Origin: Trichobilharzia regenti
Taxonomy: Eukaryota > Platyhelminthes > Trematoda > Strigeidida > Schistosomatidae
Direction: 5' to 3'
Length of the DNA: 64,000 nt
NCBI GenBank assembly: GCA_944472135.2
Contig: OX235270.1
Span: 48,980,352-49,044,351, forward strand
This document shows positions 31,033 to 43,044 of the stretch, piece after piece. Numbering within the stretch: position 1 is the first letter of the stretch; each line of letters begins with the position of its first letter. Both the position numbers and the translations under genes were made by a program. The notes under the pieces are model-generated. The model made no database searches, was not told where the DNA came from, and was given only the letters and a program-made list of their open reading frames with translations.

Positions 31033-32988
31033 ATGCCTGGGTCAAAGAAGGGACAGAGTGTCTTGGATGCAAACAGGAAAGTAAGTCGTTGTGACTTGTC
31101 TGTTAATTGTAACGATGTGTCTGATGTTAAGCATGACATGGTTGATGTTACTGTTTCGCCGTTCAGGGATAATAGGAACATCAAACTCCCTAAATTAGAA
31201 CCACGGTGTTTTGATGGAAACCCAGCTGATTATTTACAATTTGTAAAGGAGTTTGAGATCATGTTGAGTAGTTTTCTATTAAGTGATGAATTGAAGTTAA
31301 TGTATTTGATGAGATATTGCACTGGAGATGCTGCAAGAGCTATACAGTGTTGTGAGTTTATGAAGCCAAAAGAGGGCTACTACGAGGCTATGAGCATATT
31401 ACGTCAAAGGTTTGGAAGACCTTCAATGATTGTAAGGAACGTATACGAAGCTGTCAAAGGTAACGGCAGTCAACTTCAAGATGACTCCAAGGCACTTACT
31501 GAGTTTTTGGATAATCTTATGACTTATAAGAATACCTTGATTTCGATGAATTGCATGAGTGACCTCAACTCGAGTTTTATACTAGAAGTAATAGCAAGAC
31601 GCCTACCTACTCGACTGCAAAGGAAGTGGGTGAAGATAAGCTCCCGTATGGAGGATGAGGGTATCGAGCCAAAATTTGATGATATCCTGAAACTGGTAAA
31701 TACTAGTGTCAATCAATCTATGAGCAAGTTCGCCAGTCTATTACATCTCACCCCTAGAATAGAGCAGTCTGAGGGAAAAACGCAATCATTGATGACGAGT
31801 AGGCCTCAGAGAGGTGGATATCGAGAAGGCTCCATGATGTATAGTAATGCATATAGACCTAGTGAGTGTAACAGGTTTCGTAGTACATCCTCAACAGATA
31901 AGTTACAAGATGCAAGAGAAACACGGTTGTGTTTTACACGTTTGCAAGAGGTGCATACAGAGGTGAACTGTGAACCAGTAAGCAAGTTCAGTGATAAGCT
32001 AAATGTAAACTCCAGGCCTGACTCCGAATTGTGTGACGATAACGGTGTGGTCAGGAAGTCTGTAGTTGCAACTGGTAAGCCATTGTTGAATAGAGTGTCA
32101 CAGAATAGAGTTGCTGCTTCAGAGTCCAGTTCTGACCCTACAAGTTTACAAGGTATTACTAGTCAGAGTGAAGTTATAAAACCTTTTATGATTTGCGAGG
32201 AGGAACCAAAATTGTCTACTTCTGTTATTAAAGAGTTTGAAAATGATGAAGTTGACGGTAAAGTGAATATTCGTGATAATGATCATGATACTTCACAGTT
32301 GTCTTTGGTTGATCATGATGAGATGAGGGATATGCCTACTACTGCTAAGTTGAACAAAGGTTCTGTACAACTTGAACGTGAAGTAGAATTGAATGCAGAT
32401 GCAGTTGCAGAAGGCATGCATACTTGTGAGACCGTCAGTGTAAGTGATCAGCATGTAGCCCACCTATCATCAGATGCTAGTGCTAAACCTGAGCTGATAG
32501 TAAAAGACAGCAGTGGTGGTGGTCTTGCAGGTAGACAACTTTCTGAAAGTCGAGCAACAACAGCTTTTGATCCACCGCTAACTTCATCAACTTGTGTCAC
32601 TCAGTCGTCGTTGGTGTTGTCATCCACAATGAAACAGACGCCCATCAACTCAAGTATCTTGTGCAATGACTATGCTAGTATCAGTCCGTTTGAAGAGACG
32701 AAAGATATTGGTCAGTTTAGTGAGGATAAGCCAAGTGTAAACGAGAGAGTAATTGTTAAATTGACTTGCACGAATAAAGGCATTTCTTGTTTCAAGTTAC
32801 TATTTGAATGTTATTATCTTTGGTGTAAATTACTCTGTTTCTACGCTTGGTTGACCAGATACGTCGTGTGTTTGTTCGTCATCTATATTCTACGATACAA
32901 TGACATGAGTGTGTTACCGTTCAGATTTGAGGATATAGCTGATAGAGGGAAGTCAGCAAATGAACTCTGCAACGATTTTCCAATCTAG
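31033..32988 (+). CDS. Gag-like ORF of non-autonomous BEL element (651 aa)
   Basis: Second fully open copy of the 651-residue ORF, starting at ATG in the context TCAACAATGCCTGG. It has the same layout as the minus-strand copy at 15302-17257: Gag N-terminus, defective zinc knuckle, acidic Ser/Glu/Asp-rich middle, hydrophobic Cys-rich segment, and the final FPI, which resembles the DDFPT end of the full polyprotein. Differences include GYYEAM for GYDEAM, LQDARET for LQAARET, NSRPDSE for KSRSDSK and PPLTSS for PPLSSS. No pol domain is present. A role as a Gag packaged with enzymes from an autonomous partner is plausible but not shown. Confidence 0.86.
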   Translation: MPGSKKGQSVLDANRKVSRCDLSVNCNDVSDVKHDMVDVTVSPFRDNRNIKLPKLEPRCFDGNPADYLQFVKEFEIMLSSFLLSDELKLMYLMRYCTGDAARAIQCCEFMKPKEGYYEAMSILRQRFGRPSMIVRNVYEAVKGNGSQLQDDSKALTEFLDNLMTYKNTLISMNCMSDLNSSFILEVIARRLPTRLQRKWVKISSRMEDEGIEPKFDDILKLVNTSVNQSMSKFASLLHLTPRIEQSEGKTQSLMTSRPQRGGYREGSMMYSNAYRPSECNRFRSTSSTDKLQDARETRLCFTRLQEVHTEVNCEPVSKFSDKLNVNSRPDSELCDDNGVVRKSVVATGKPLLNRVSQNRVAASESSSDPTSLQGITSQSEVIKPFMICEEEPKLSTSVIKEFENDEVDGKVNIRDNDHDTSQLSLVDHDEMRDMPTTAKLNKGSVQLEREVELNADAVAEGMHTCETVSVSDQHVAHLSSDASAKPELIVKDSSGGGLAGRQLSESRATTAFDPPLTSSTCVTQSSLVLSSTMKQTPINSSILCNDYASISPFEETKDIGQFSEDKPSVNERVIVKLTCTNKGISCFKLLFECYYLWCKLLCFYAWLTRYVVCLFVIYILRYNDMSVLPFRFEDIADRGKSANELCNDFPI

Positions 32989-32989
32989 A

Positions 32990-33480
32990 GCGTCAACCTG
33001 AGAGGGGTTGTAGGCGTACTGCTGTAAGTCCTACAATTCTTCAAAGGGCAGCGCATCAATGAGCAGTCCACTGTGCTTGGTGTGTGATTTTAGACATATG
33101 TTGATATTGCATATACTGAATTGATATCATCTGTCATCTAGCTGTTGGTAATTCTGTTTGTTTCCGGACGACTTCCATTTGGATCATCAACCTGAGAAGG
33201 AATGTAGGCGTACTGCTGTAAGTCCTACAGTTCTTCAATGGTAGTTTGTCAAGGCAGAATCCACAACATTTGACGTACTGATTGTACATATGTTTGTGTT
33301 AAGTAATTGACTGGGTTCCAATTAATGTAATTGTTGGTTAATCTTGTTTGTGTCCGGACATTCCACAACTTACAATGGTCAACCTGTGAGGGTTTGTAGG
33401 CGTACTGGTGTAAGTCCTGCGATTCTTCAAAGGAATTCCATCAAGACATGATCCGCGAGTTTATGTGTACTGTTTGTATA
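32990..33480 (+). repeat. Three tandem ~190-bp repeats, element A2
   Basis: Units near 32990, 33184 and 33375. Hairpin in unit 1: TTGTAGG (33008-33014) with CCTACAA (33030-33036), plus inner TAC/GTA pairs around a TGCT loop. Confidence 0.82.
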
Positions 33481-34120
33481 TACGTGTGGTGTGTCATATC
33501 AATTGGTGTTTTTGGATCCATTGTGTTTACTCGTTGTTTTCGTACCTTGTTTTTATTGCATAATTTTGTTAAAATTTTCGTCGTGATTACTTCTGAAGTT
33601 CTTTCTAGTCTTCTACGTTCGTGAGTGAATTGATTGATGTTAAGGACAGCAGATGGGTCGTATACGCCGGGGAGGCTAGGCTATTGCTGAGAATGAAATG
33701 CACACGGAGATAATTGTTAGCTGTGATCCCACACGCCGGGGAGCGGGAGTGTAGACGACTGAGGCTCGCACACGTCAACGTTACTAGAATTGAGGCAGAA
33801 TGAGTGACAAGCGATTGCAGTGGTAATTGGTAGTGAGTAGATAAGAGGATGTGCGTAGAGTATCATGAGTTGGTGCTATGGTCACGTTGCATTCTGCAAG
33901 AGTCATTCTAGCAAGTGGCGGTTGCGTTGCAAGAGGATGCCTTTAACTGGAGGCGCAGGTCGTCATTGATGTGTGAGATTGTGCTGTGGGTATGCTTGTG
34001 GTGTGTTGGCTTTTCTGTTTGTTTTCCATTTCAGCTCTGTCCATGTGACCCAGGTTCTCGCAATGGCATCCAAGTCAACGTGTATTGGTCGTGAAGAAAA
34101 AAGGGATGGATGCCTTTTTT

Positions 34121-34129
34121 GGTGGGGAG
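34121..34129 (+). promoter_or_regulatory. Polypurine tract of element A2
   Basis: GGTGGGGAG directly before the 3' LTR. Confidence 0.75.
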
Positions 34130-34486
34130 TGTCAATGTATTTGAAGATTGAACGATCAATTCATTGTTGTTTGCTCAAAATCAAATTCCCCAATTTTCGC
34201 GGAGGCATCAATACGACAGTCATCGTCTCATCGGTCGCTGTTCAGAAAGAAGTCAGCAGTAAACCGTCAGAAGTAATCTTGTGATTTATTATTGTAATAT
34301 TTGTTCACAGGCCTTAGTCATACTTGATTTATATGTTGGTGTAACAATACAGAATACTCAAGTCAACAATTGGTGTTTTGGTTTTCGCGTCCGTTATTAC
34401 TAAGCGTTTCTGGAAACTTCAAGGAACAGCGTGAGCCCGAGTGCAGGAAGAGCTGGGCATTAACGGTTTACGAGACGTGACTGACA
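34130..34486 (+). repeat. 3' LTR of element A2
   Basis: 357 bp, TGTCAATG...GTGACTGACA. It differs from the 5' LTR at several places, so the pair is not freshly inserted or has been reshuffled. Confidence 0.87.
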
Positions 34487-36892
34487 ATGGGACATTGCGA
34501 TGATTATGTTTTTGAATCGATAGTGTTGTGTTTTTGGCGTTGCTCGTTGGAAACATGGTAAGGTGTGTGGAGTTTGTTGACTAACACTGTGTAGGCTCCC
34601 GTCTCTGTTAAGGATATAAATGGTCATGTGTACATCAAGGCGCTGGCTCAGTTCCTGAAGAAGTGAGTCTGCATGCGTTTTCTTATCGGCCCTCGTTTAG
34701 AACCTATCGATAAACAACAAATATTTGAATGAGTGCTGTGCCCCCACCTTATTAAACGCTATTTGATTAGGGGAAGGTTGTCCTGGGAAGCTGCAAAATG
34801 GTATAAAATGCAATAATGTATACAACATCATCGAATGTACACTTACAAGATAAATACAAGAAGGAGCTATAGATGGCTTGAAATGATAATAGACATTTGT
34901 GATGCATGATGCTAACCATATCATTCTCACCATGGAAAATCAACCAGCTCAGAGAACACTATTAATTACAAATCATCCACCTGAGCTACAAATCCTTTTT
35001 ATCATTTCAAAACTATTACATTTTCGATGAAAATATAGTTATTTCCAAAAATGGGTGTTGTTCTTATGTTTTTTCTTCATCAAAGCAACCAGGTTTTATT
35101 CGAGCGAACAATGTGAATGAAGAGTAAATTACAGCTTTATTGAAGGCCTAGGGAATTGAGACTAAATGCAATATAATAGTAATTAGATAAAATGATTGTC
35201 ATGAAGTATATAAGTGACATTTCATGGAGAAGTGGCTTGAAAGATTAGAACCTGTTGGATATGCTGACTTGTAAGATGCTAGGAAAATTTGTGAATGGGC
35301 CACATGGTACCATCTTGCAAGAAGCTGAACAGGCTTGTAGATGTTAGGAGCAAAGCCATTTTTTATAATTTAGATCTGTGCAGTCATTATTTTTTTAAAT
35401 CTTTTGGAGTCAATTAAATTTTTTTATAGTGATGATCGAAACTCATGTCTAATTCTCGAGCTGTCGGAAAGTGCATGTTGCTGTCCTGAAGACCAAAGCG
35501 ATTGTCATTTGTGGCCACTACCACGTCTGCTGATCAGCACGTGCCACCCTCTCCCTAATTTTAGTGCCAGGCTCTGAGGCCTTTCGCAATGGCTGTAGTC
35601 GTAATAATTTATTGCTTTGATTCCGTCTCAATCACATAGCATGCTGCACACTTACATATATAATGACAAGTGCTCCCCATAGGGTCATCGATCACATCAA
35701 TACATTAGGCTATTTTTAGCAGTATTACCATCATACATATTTACAAGTGAGTAACTACAAAAGATTAGGAAATTGAGTCTTTCCTAAGAATTATGAAGCA
35801 TAAAAATAGTCAGTATTACAGCAACTGTTATATTATATTTAGTAGAGTGGTATGAGTAGTGGAACAATTAGTGATAGCGTTATGTAGTCTGGTCCGAGGA
35901 CAACAACTGGTTAACAGAAATTGTCGTGATAAATTTTCGTGACCGATTTTATATGGTGTGCAAAGTGACTCATAAACTTATAAAATGGAAAAAATGCTAC
36001 ATAGCTTTAACATTATAAATTTTAGAAAACTATGTAAAAATGGGTACCTGTTGACTGAAGATAGTCATTTCAATACAAAGATAGCACAGTGTATTACACT
36101 AATAATATAAGAATATATGTAAAATATTAAAAGACATGGTTCCTCATATAATTGTTTTTGGAAACAATAATTATACTAACCCAACTTATTGAAGATTACA
36201 GTGAGGAAAAATCAGTGAGTTGGTTAAAAGGTTGATGAGAAGTTAGTAGTTAAAACGTCGTTAAAAGTAAAAGGTATGAGTTTTGAGTACTAGAGCAAAT
36301 TAAGTCATAATCTACTGAGTTGAGTGTAATGAACAGTGGTACGATCAGCGATAAAGGTATATTGAATGAACTTGAGGAAAATGGTTTGTTGGTTGGGCTT
36401 ACTGTTGCTTAGTTTTCATAACCTTTTTCACATGGCATGCTTAAGACATTACAAAATACGTGTTTGTCCATATTATGGAAGAACCATCACAACTATTTTG
36501 GGATTATACGTCTAGGATAATTATAGATAGCCTTCTGACTTTGTAAACTTGTTTGATTGGATATTGATAGGATTTCCAATAAGCGGAATAACCGAACATC
36601 AGGTCAAGCACTGTGGGAGGTACTGAGCCAGTTTTACCACTTTTTGGATGCGGTACGGTGGCTGAGGAAAATGAATTTCCTCAAATTACGGGGTATTAAA
36701 CCGGGTTCTTTAATAATAAATTTAGTGGAACAGCCTAGGTGGATAAAGTACGGATAACAAGACAGCAGTAATTTTAGCGATAAGAACTCAATACTAAGAC
36801 GTTGAAATTAGGTAGGAGATCGGAAACTACGTACAGTAAGTTAAGGTTAGATCCATAATGCAATGCTGAAAAACACACCACAAAAACTGCTA
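34487..36892. other. AT-rich spacer without recognisable gene
   Basis: About 2.4 kb of largely unique-looking sequence between BEL copies. Short frames at 34697-34933 (-) and 36557-36757 (+) have no recognisable domains. Confidence 0.5.
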
Positions 36893-37800
36893 ACAACCAG
36901 CTCTTGCTATGCTGGGCCTCAGGCTGTCCGTCGAAGCCTTCCAGAAACGCTTAGTACGAACGAAAGCAAATACCAGAACCCAGTTTGGCGACTCGAGAAT
37001 TATTTGTTCTAACACTAACATACAGCCAATCTACAACTAAGGTCTATGAAAAAATATTACAATAATAAATCACAAGATTACTTCTGACGGTTTTCTCCTG
37101 ACTTCTTTCTGAACAGCGACCGATGAGACGATGACTGGCAGATTGATGCCTCTGCGAAAATTATAGGGAAGTTAGGTTTGAGCAAACAACCATGAATTGA
37201 TCGTTCAATCTTCAACTACATTGACTCTTCCCGGCAAAAAAGGCATCCATCCCTTTTTTCCATCACGACCAATACACGTTGACTTGGATGCCATTGCGAG
37301 AACCTGGGTCACACGGACAAAGCTGAAATGGAAAACAAACAGAAAAGCCGACACACCACAAGCATACCCACAGCACAATCTCACACATCGATGACGACCT
37401 TCCCCTTCCAGTTGAAGGCATCCTCTTGACATCTTGCAACACAATCGCAACTTCCTCGAATGATTCTTGTAGAATCCAACGTGATCATAGAAACACCTCA
37501 TGATACTCTACGCACATCCACTTATCTATTCACTACCAATTACCACTGCGATCGCTTGTCACTAATTCTGCCTTAGATCTAGGAGCGGTGACGTATGCGA
37601 GCATCAATCGTCTACACTCTTGGTCCCTGGCGTGTCGGACCACGGCTAATCTTTATCTCCGTGTGCATATCATTCTCAGGAATAGCCTCCCCGGTGTATA
37701 TGCCCATCTCCTGTCGTTAACATCAATCAATTCATTCATGGATGTGGAAGACTCGAAAACACCTTAAAAGAAATCGCGGCGAAAAATTTGACAAATTTAC
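36893..37800 (-). mobile_element. Inverted BEL 3' end (LTR plus 3' region)
   Basis: Minus-oriented LTR (to 37225), then polypurine region and 3' untranslated sequence running up to about 37800, where it meets plus-strand gag with no 5' parts between. For roughly 750 bp (37640 down to about 36895) it is nearly identical to the reverse complement of 39540-40300. Confidence 0.82.
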
Positions 37801-39170
37801 GCAATAAAAACAAACAAAAACCAACCCGTATAGAGGATGAAGGTATCGATCCAAAATTTGATGTTATCCTGAAACTGGTAAATACTAGTGTCAATCAATC
37901 TATGAGCAAGTTTGCCAGTCTATTACATCTCACCCCTAGAATAGAGCAGTCTGAGGGAAAAACGCAATCATTGATGACGAGTAGGCCTAAGAGAGGTGGA
38001 TGTCGAGAAGGCTCCATGATGTATAGTAATGCATATAGACCTAGTGAGTGTAACAGGTTTCGTAGTACATCCTCAACAGATAAGTTGCAAGCTGCAAGAG
38101 AAACACGGTTGTGTTTTACACGTTTGCAAGAGGTGCATACAGAGGTGAACTGTGAACCAGTAAGCAAGTTCAGTGATAAGCTAAATGTGAAATCAAGGTC
38201 TGACTCCAAATTGTGTGACGATAACGGTGTGGTCAGGAAGTCTGTAGGTACAACTGGTAAGCCATTGTTGAATAGAGTGTCACAGAATAGAGTTGCTGCT
38301 TCAGAGTCCAGTTCTGACCCTACAAGTTTACAAGGTATTACTAGTCAGAGTGAAGTTATAAAACCTTTTATGATTTGCGAGGAGGAACCAAAATTGTCTA
38401 CTTCTGTTATTAAAGAGTTTGAAAATGATGAACTTGACGGTAAAGTGAATATTCGTGATAATGATCATGATACTTCACAGTTGTCTTTGGTTGATCATGA
38501 TGAGATGAGGGATATGCCTACTACTGCTAAGTTGAACAAAGGTTCTGTACAACTTGAACGTGAAGTAGAATTGAATGCAGATGCAGTTGCAGAAGGCATG
38601 CATACTTGTGAGACCGTCAGTGTAAGTGATCAGCATGTAGCCCACCTATCATCAGATGCTAGTGCTAAGCCTGAGCTGATAGTAAAAGACAGAAGTGGTG
38701 GCGGTCTTGCAGGCAGACAACTATCTGAAAGTCGAGCAACAACAGCTTTTGATCCACCGCTAAGTTCATCAACTTGTGTCACTCAGTCGTCGTTGGTGTT
38801 GTCATCCACAATGAAACAGACGCCCATCAACTCAAGTATCTTGTGCAATGACTATGCTAGTATCAGTCCGTTTGAAGAGACGAAAGATATTGGTCAGTTT
38901 AGTGAGGATAAGCCAAGTGTAAACGAGAGAGTAATTGTTAAATTGACTTGCACGAATAAAGGCATTTCTTGTTTCAAGTTACTATTTGAGTGTTATTATC
39001 TTTGGTGTAAATTACTCTGTTTCTACGCTTGGTTGACCAGATACGTCGTGTGTTTTTTCGTCATCTATATTCTACGATACAATGACATGAGTGTGTTACC
39101 GTTCAGATTTGAGGATATAGCTGATAGAGGGAAGTCAGCAAATGAACTCTGCAACGATTTTCCAACCTAG
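37788..39170 (+). pseudogene. Gag-like ORF, 5'-truncated copy
   Basis: Open for about 460 codons, but only from TRIEDEGIDPKFDVILKL onward is it gag; the first residues come from inverted 3' sequence. Compared with the intact copies it has PKRGGCREG, KDRSGGG and VVCFFVIY. The N-terminal Gag half is missing, so it is a truncated gene although no stop interrupts it. Confidence 0.82.
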
Positions 39171-40319
39171 GGCATCAACGTAAGAAGGGTTGTAGGTGTA
39201 CTGCTGTAAGTCCTGCAATTCTTCAAAGGAATTCTACCAAGACATAATCCGCGAGGTGATTTTTACTGTTTGTGTATACCTGTGGTGTGTCTTATCAATT
39301 GGTGTTTTTGGATTCGTTGTGTTTACTTGTTGTTTTCTTATCTTGTTGTTATTGCGTAATTTTGTCAAAATTTTCGTCGTGATTACTTCTGAAGTCGTTT
39401 CTAGTCTTCTATATTCGTGAATGAATTGATTGATGTTAGAGACAGCAGATAGGTCATATACACTTGGGGGCTATGAAATGCACACTAACTATTTTCTCCG
39501 AATGAAATGCATACGGAGATAATAGTTAGCTGCGGTCCGACGCGCCAGGGACCAAGAGTGTAGACGATTGATGCTCGCATACGTCACCGCTCCTAGATCT
39601 AAGGCAGAATTAGTGACAAGCGATCGCAGTGGTAATTGGTAGTGAATAGATAAGTGGATGTGCGTAGAGTATCATGAGGTGTTTCTATGATCACGTTGGA
39701 TTCTACAAGAATCATTCGAGGAAGTTGCGATTGTGTTGCAAGATGTCAAGAGGATGCCTTCAACTGGAAGGGGAAGGTCGTCATCGATGTGTGAGATTGT
39801 GCTGTGGGTATGCTTGTGGTGTGTCGGCTTTTCTGTTTGTTTTCCATTTCAGCTTTGTCCGTGTGACCCAGGTTCTCGCAATGGCATCCAAGTCAACGTG
39901 TATTGGTCGTGATGGAAAAAAGGGATGGATGCCTTTTTTGCCGGGAAGAGTCAATGTAGTTGAAGATTGAACGATCAATTCATGGTTGTTTGCTCAAACC
40001 TAACTTCCCTATAATTTTCGCAGAGGCATCAATCTGCCAGTCATCGTCTCATCGGTCGCTGTTCAGAAAGAAGTCAGGAGAAAACCGTCAGAAGTAATCT
40101 TGTGATTTATTATTGTAATATTTTTTCATAGACCTTAGTTGTAGATTGGCTGTATGTTAGTGTTAGAACAAATAATTCTCGAGTCGCCAAACTGGGTTCT
40201 GGTATTTGCTTTCGTTCGTACTAAGCGTTTCTGGAAGGCTTCGACGGACAGCCTGAGGCCCAGGATTGCAAGGGCTGGGCATTGGCGGTTTATTTGTCGT
40301 GGCTTTCATACCTTGAGTA
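37801..40319 (+). mobile_element. Non-autonomous BEL element, 5'-truncated (A3)
   Basis: Begins inside gag (about 37825), runs to the ORF stop at 39170, has one fused tandem repeat in place of three, then the 3' region and an LTR at 39950-40319. With the inverted piece on its left it forms a unit bounded by LTRs pointing outwards. Confidence 0.83.
39950..40319 (+). repeat. 3' LTR of element A3
   Basis: Starts GTCAATG (first T lost). From about 40129 it matches the second half of the LTR at 27938 base for base. Confidence 0.82.
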
Positions 40320-40324
40320 GCCTC

Positions 40325-41232
40325 AGATACGTTTCTTTCAATTCTTTAATGTCTTCCTTATCTTTGACTCAATATACTCACAGCCTCGGGCTATCCTTCT
40401 TCAGAGGGCATCATTTTACAGCACTGTATAGCTCTTCAAGCAACTCTAGTCCTGTCCCTTATGAAATCCATCAACTTGATTTGATGGTTTAATAAAAGAC
40501 CACTCAACATTATCTCAAGCTCATTGTTAAACTGTGGATAGTCTGCTGGGTTTCTGTCGAAACACCGAGGTTCAAATTTAGGAAGTTTGATGTTCCTATT
40601 ATCCCTCAACGGCGAAACATGACATCAACCATGTCATGTTTAATATCAGACACATCGTTAGAAGTACCAGACAAGTTAATATGACTTACTTTCCTGTTTG
40701 CTTCCAAGACGCTCTGTCCCTTCTTTGACCCAGGCATCATTGAACGTAACCAAAATCGCAGGAATTTCCAGGTAACGCTTGTTCGAAGAAGACTTGGCCG
40801 GCACCAGGAGAGACGGACGGTTACTCTCCATACTGAAAGAAACTGTCACCAACCGCTACAAACTCTCGGTCACGTCTGTTAAACCGTTAATGCCCAGGCC
40901 TTGCTACGCTGGGCCTCAGGCTTTCCCTCGAAGGCTTTGAGAAACGCTTAGTTCTGTCGGACGCAAATACCAGAACACCGATCGGCGACTCGAGAATTGT
41001 TTATTCTAACACCAACATATAACCAGCATTATTGGTATTACGGACTAAATTTATGAACAAATATTACAACAAGAAATCACGATATTACTTCTGACAGTTT
41101 TTTCTAGGTTCTTTATGAACAGCGACCGATGAGACTATGACTGGCAGATTGATGCCTCTGTGAAAATTATAGGAAAGTTAGGTTTGAGCGGACAACCATA
41201 AATTGACCATTCAATCTTTAACTACATTGACA
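40325..41232 (-). pseudogene. 5' fragment of a BEL element, duplicate copy
   Basis: Duplicate of 28317-29219 at an offset of 12,013 bases, with the same broken gag start and LTR (about 40864-41232). Confidence 0.82.
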
Positions 41233-42542
41233 ATTGTATTTTGAAGAAACGTGAACGCAGTTTTGTGTTGTGCCGACTTATTGATAGAGTACGTTTGTGA
41301 TTCTTATGAGTATATATGGTTAAATTGTGGAAAGCTATTGGATTAGTGCTTTTGATGTAGTGGTGTAAAAGGCGAAAGATGAATTTCAGTTTGATTTTTA
41401 GGCGCCTTAAGCAAAGTGGCTGAGATCCATATTCTCGCACCTATCCGCGTAAGTAGGTCCTTCATGTTTGTGTAAAAGGCGTCGTGTAAAGCTTTGATGA
41501 ATATTTTGAATACGGACCCTATCACACTCGTGCATAAAACAGAAGATGTTTGTGCAGTATTCAAGTACCAAACGAATAGTGACTTTGCATAAGAGGACTT
41601 TAGCCCCAATTGTGCAATTTTTTGTTGTAACATGTCTGTGAGTCCTCAGCATTTCGAAACCAATGATTTTGCGTACTGACCGAATTTTAAGTTTTGTGAG
41701 TGGGTATATCCCAGGTCCTTTATGGAATTGTGGATTTGAAGAAAAAGGGTACCTAGGTGTAACCCAAAATATAGGACACCACCTTTATCGGAACCGAATG
41801 GCGGTTGCCAGTCATTGCCTTGTTTGTGTAACCTGTCCAGATCGTCTTGAATATGTGTATCGTTCGCTCAGAATAGTATAGGGGAGACTGTAGACAACCT
41901 TCAGGTCGTTAGCAAAGAGACAAGGCGTACTATGCTCGATCACACTGCAGATGTCGTTAATATAAATTATGAAAAGCAGTGGCCCTAGTGCACTATCCTG
42001 AATCTCCCCTCTTCGTATGTGTCTGGATGTCGAGCGATCATTTGAGAATTTCACAGCTTAGGGTTGGTCTTCGAAGAAGGATATAAGCCAAGATAACAAG
42101 GGGTCCTGGAACCCGTACGACTTTGCCTTAAGAATTAGTCCCTTTTGAAGGACTTTATCAAAGGCATTTTTTAAGTCGAAGAGGAGAGTTGTGACAAGCA
42201 AACTATGATCACGCTTGGCAGTAACATCATCAAAGTAGTCAAGTAGGCAGGTGGAGCAAGATCGACTTTAAAGAAGCCGTGTTGTGCTGGAGTAAACACT
42301 TTGTGAAGGGAGATATAAGTCAATATCTTGCCCAATGAAAATTTCCATAACCCTGGAAACGACTGAGTTGATATTGGTGGGTCGGTAGTTTTTGATATAA
42401 GAATTTGGTCCCAGGATATAACATTGTTACCACAAACCTAAGACAAAAAGAAGGGCAGTTATGTAATTTAACTATAAATCAAATTTATGTAATTTAAATA
42501 ATGCTTATCCATGCCTGTACAATTAGTGTGTTCAACACAGGT
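41233..42542 (-). pseudogene. CR1/Jockey-like LINE 3' half, duplicate copy
   Basis: Duplicate of 29220-30529; one visible difference is GAAAAGCAGTGG for GAAGAGCAGTGG. Same broken RT and C-terminal frames. Confidence 0.82.
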
Positions 42543-42900
42543 TGTCAACGTAGTTGAAGATTGAACGATCAATTCATTGTTGTTTGCTCAAAACCAACTT
42601 CCCCAATTTTCGCGGAGGCATCAATACGACAGTCATCGTCTCATCGGTCGCTGTTCAGAAAGAAGTCAGCAGTAAACCGTCAGAAGTAATCTTGTGATTT
42701 ATTATTGTAATATTTGTTCACAGACTTTAGTAGAAATATTTTTTATATGTTGGTGTTACAGTAAAGAATCCTCAAGCGGCCAATCGGTGTTTTGGTTTTG
42801 CATCCGTTATTACTAAGCGTTTCTGAAAATCTTCAAGGAACAGCGTGAGCCCGAGCGTAGCAAGAGTTGGGCATTAACGGTTTACGAGACATGACTGACA
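42543..42900 (+). repeat. 5' LTR of element A4
   Basis: TGTCAACG...CATGACTGACA. It has the same LINE junction on its left as the LTR at 30530 and is nearly identical to that LTR; one T is deleted near 42798. Confidence 0.87.
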
Positions 42901-43044
42901 GTTTCTGACGGTGAAGTAAGATTCGACGGTTTTGAACCGCTGGTGACAGTTTGGATAGTCACCGTTCATCTTTCCTGGTGCCGGTCAAGTCCTCTTTGAA
43001 CAAGCAATATCTGGAACGTTTTTGGAATTGGGTCAAGTTCAACA

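Larger units (their letters stand above)
30530..34486 (+). mobile_element. Non-autonomous BEL/Pao element, full length (A2)
   Basis: A 3,957-bp element: 5' LTR 30530-30888, leader with a GGTGAC/GTCACC hairpin, 651-codon ORF, three tandem repeats, polypurine tract, 3' LTR 34130-34486. The flanks CAGGT and ATGGG do not match, so no target-site duplication survives. It is colinear with the inverted copy A1 and shares the same LINE flank on its 5' side. Confidence 0.9.

Noticed and set aside
30954..31184. Antisense frame over the gag start (also at 17106 and 42966)
   Set aside because: Shadow of the Gag frame on the other strand, recurring only because gag recurs.
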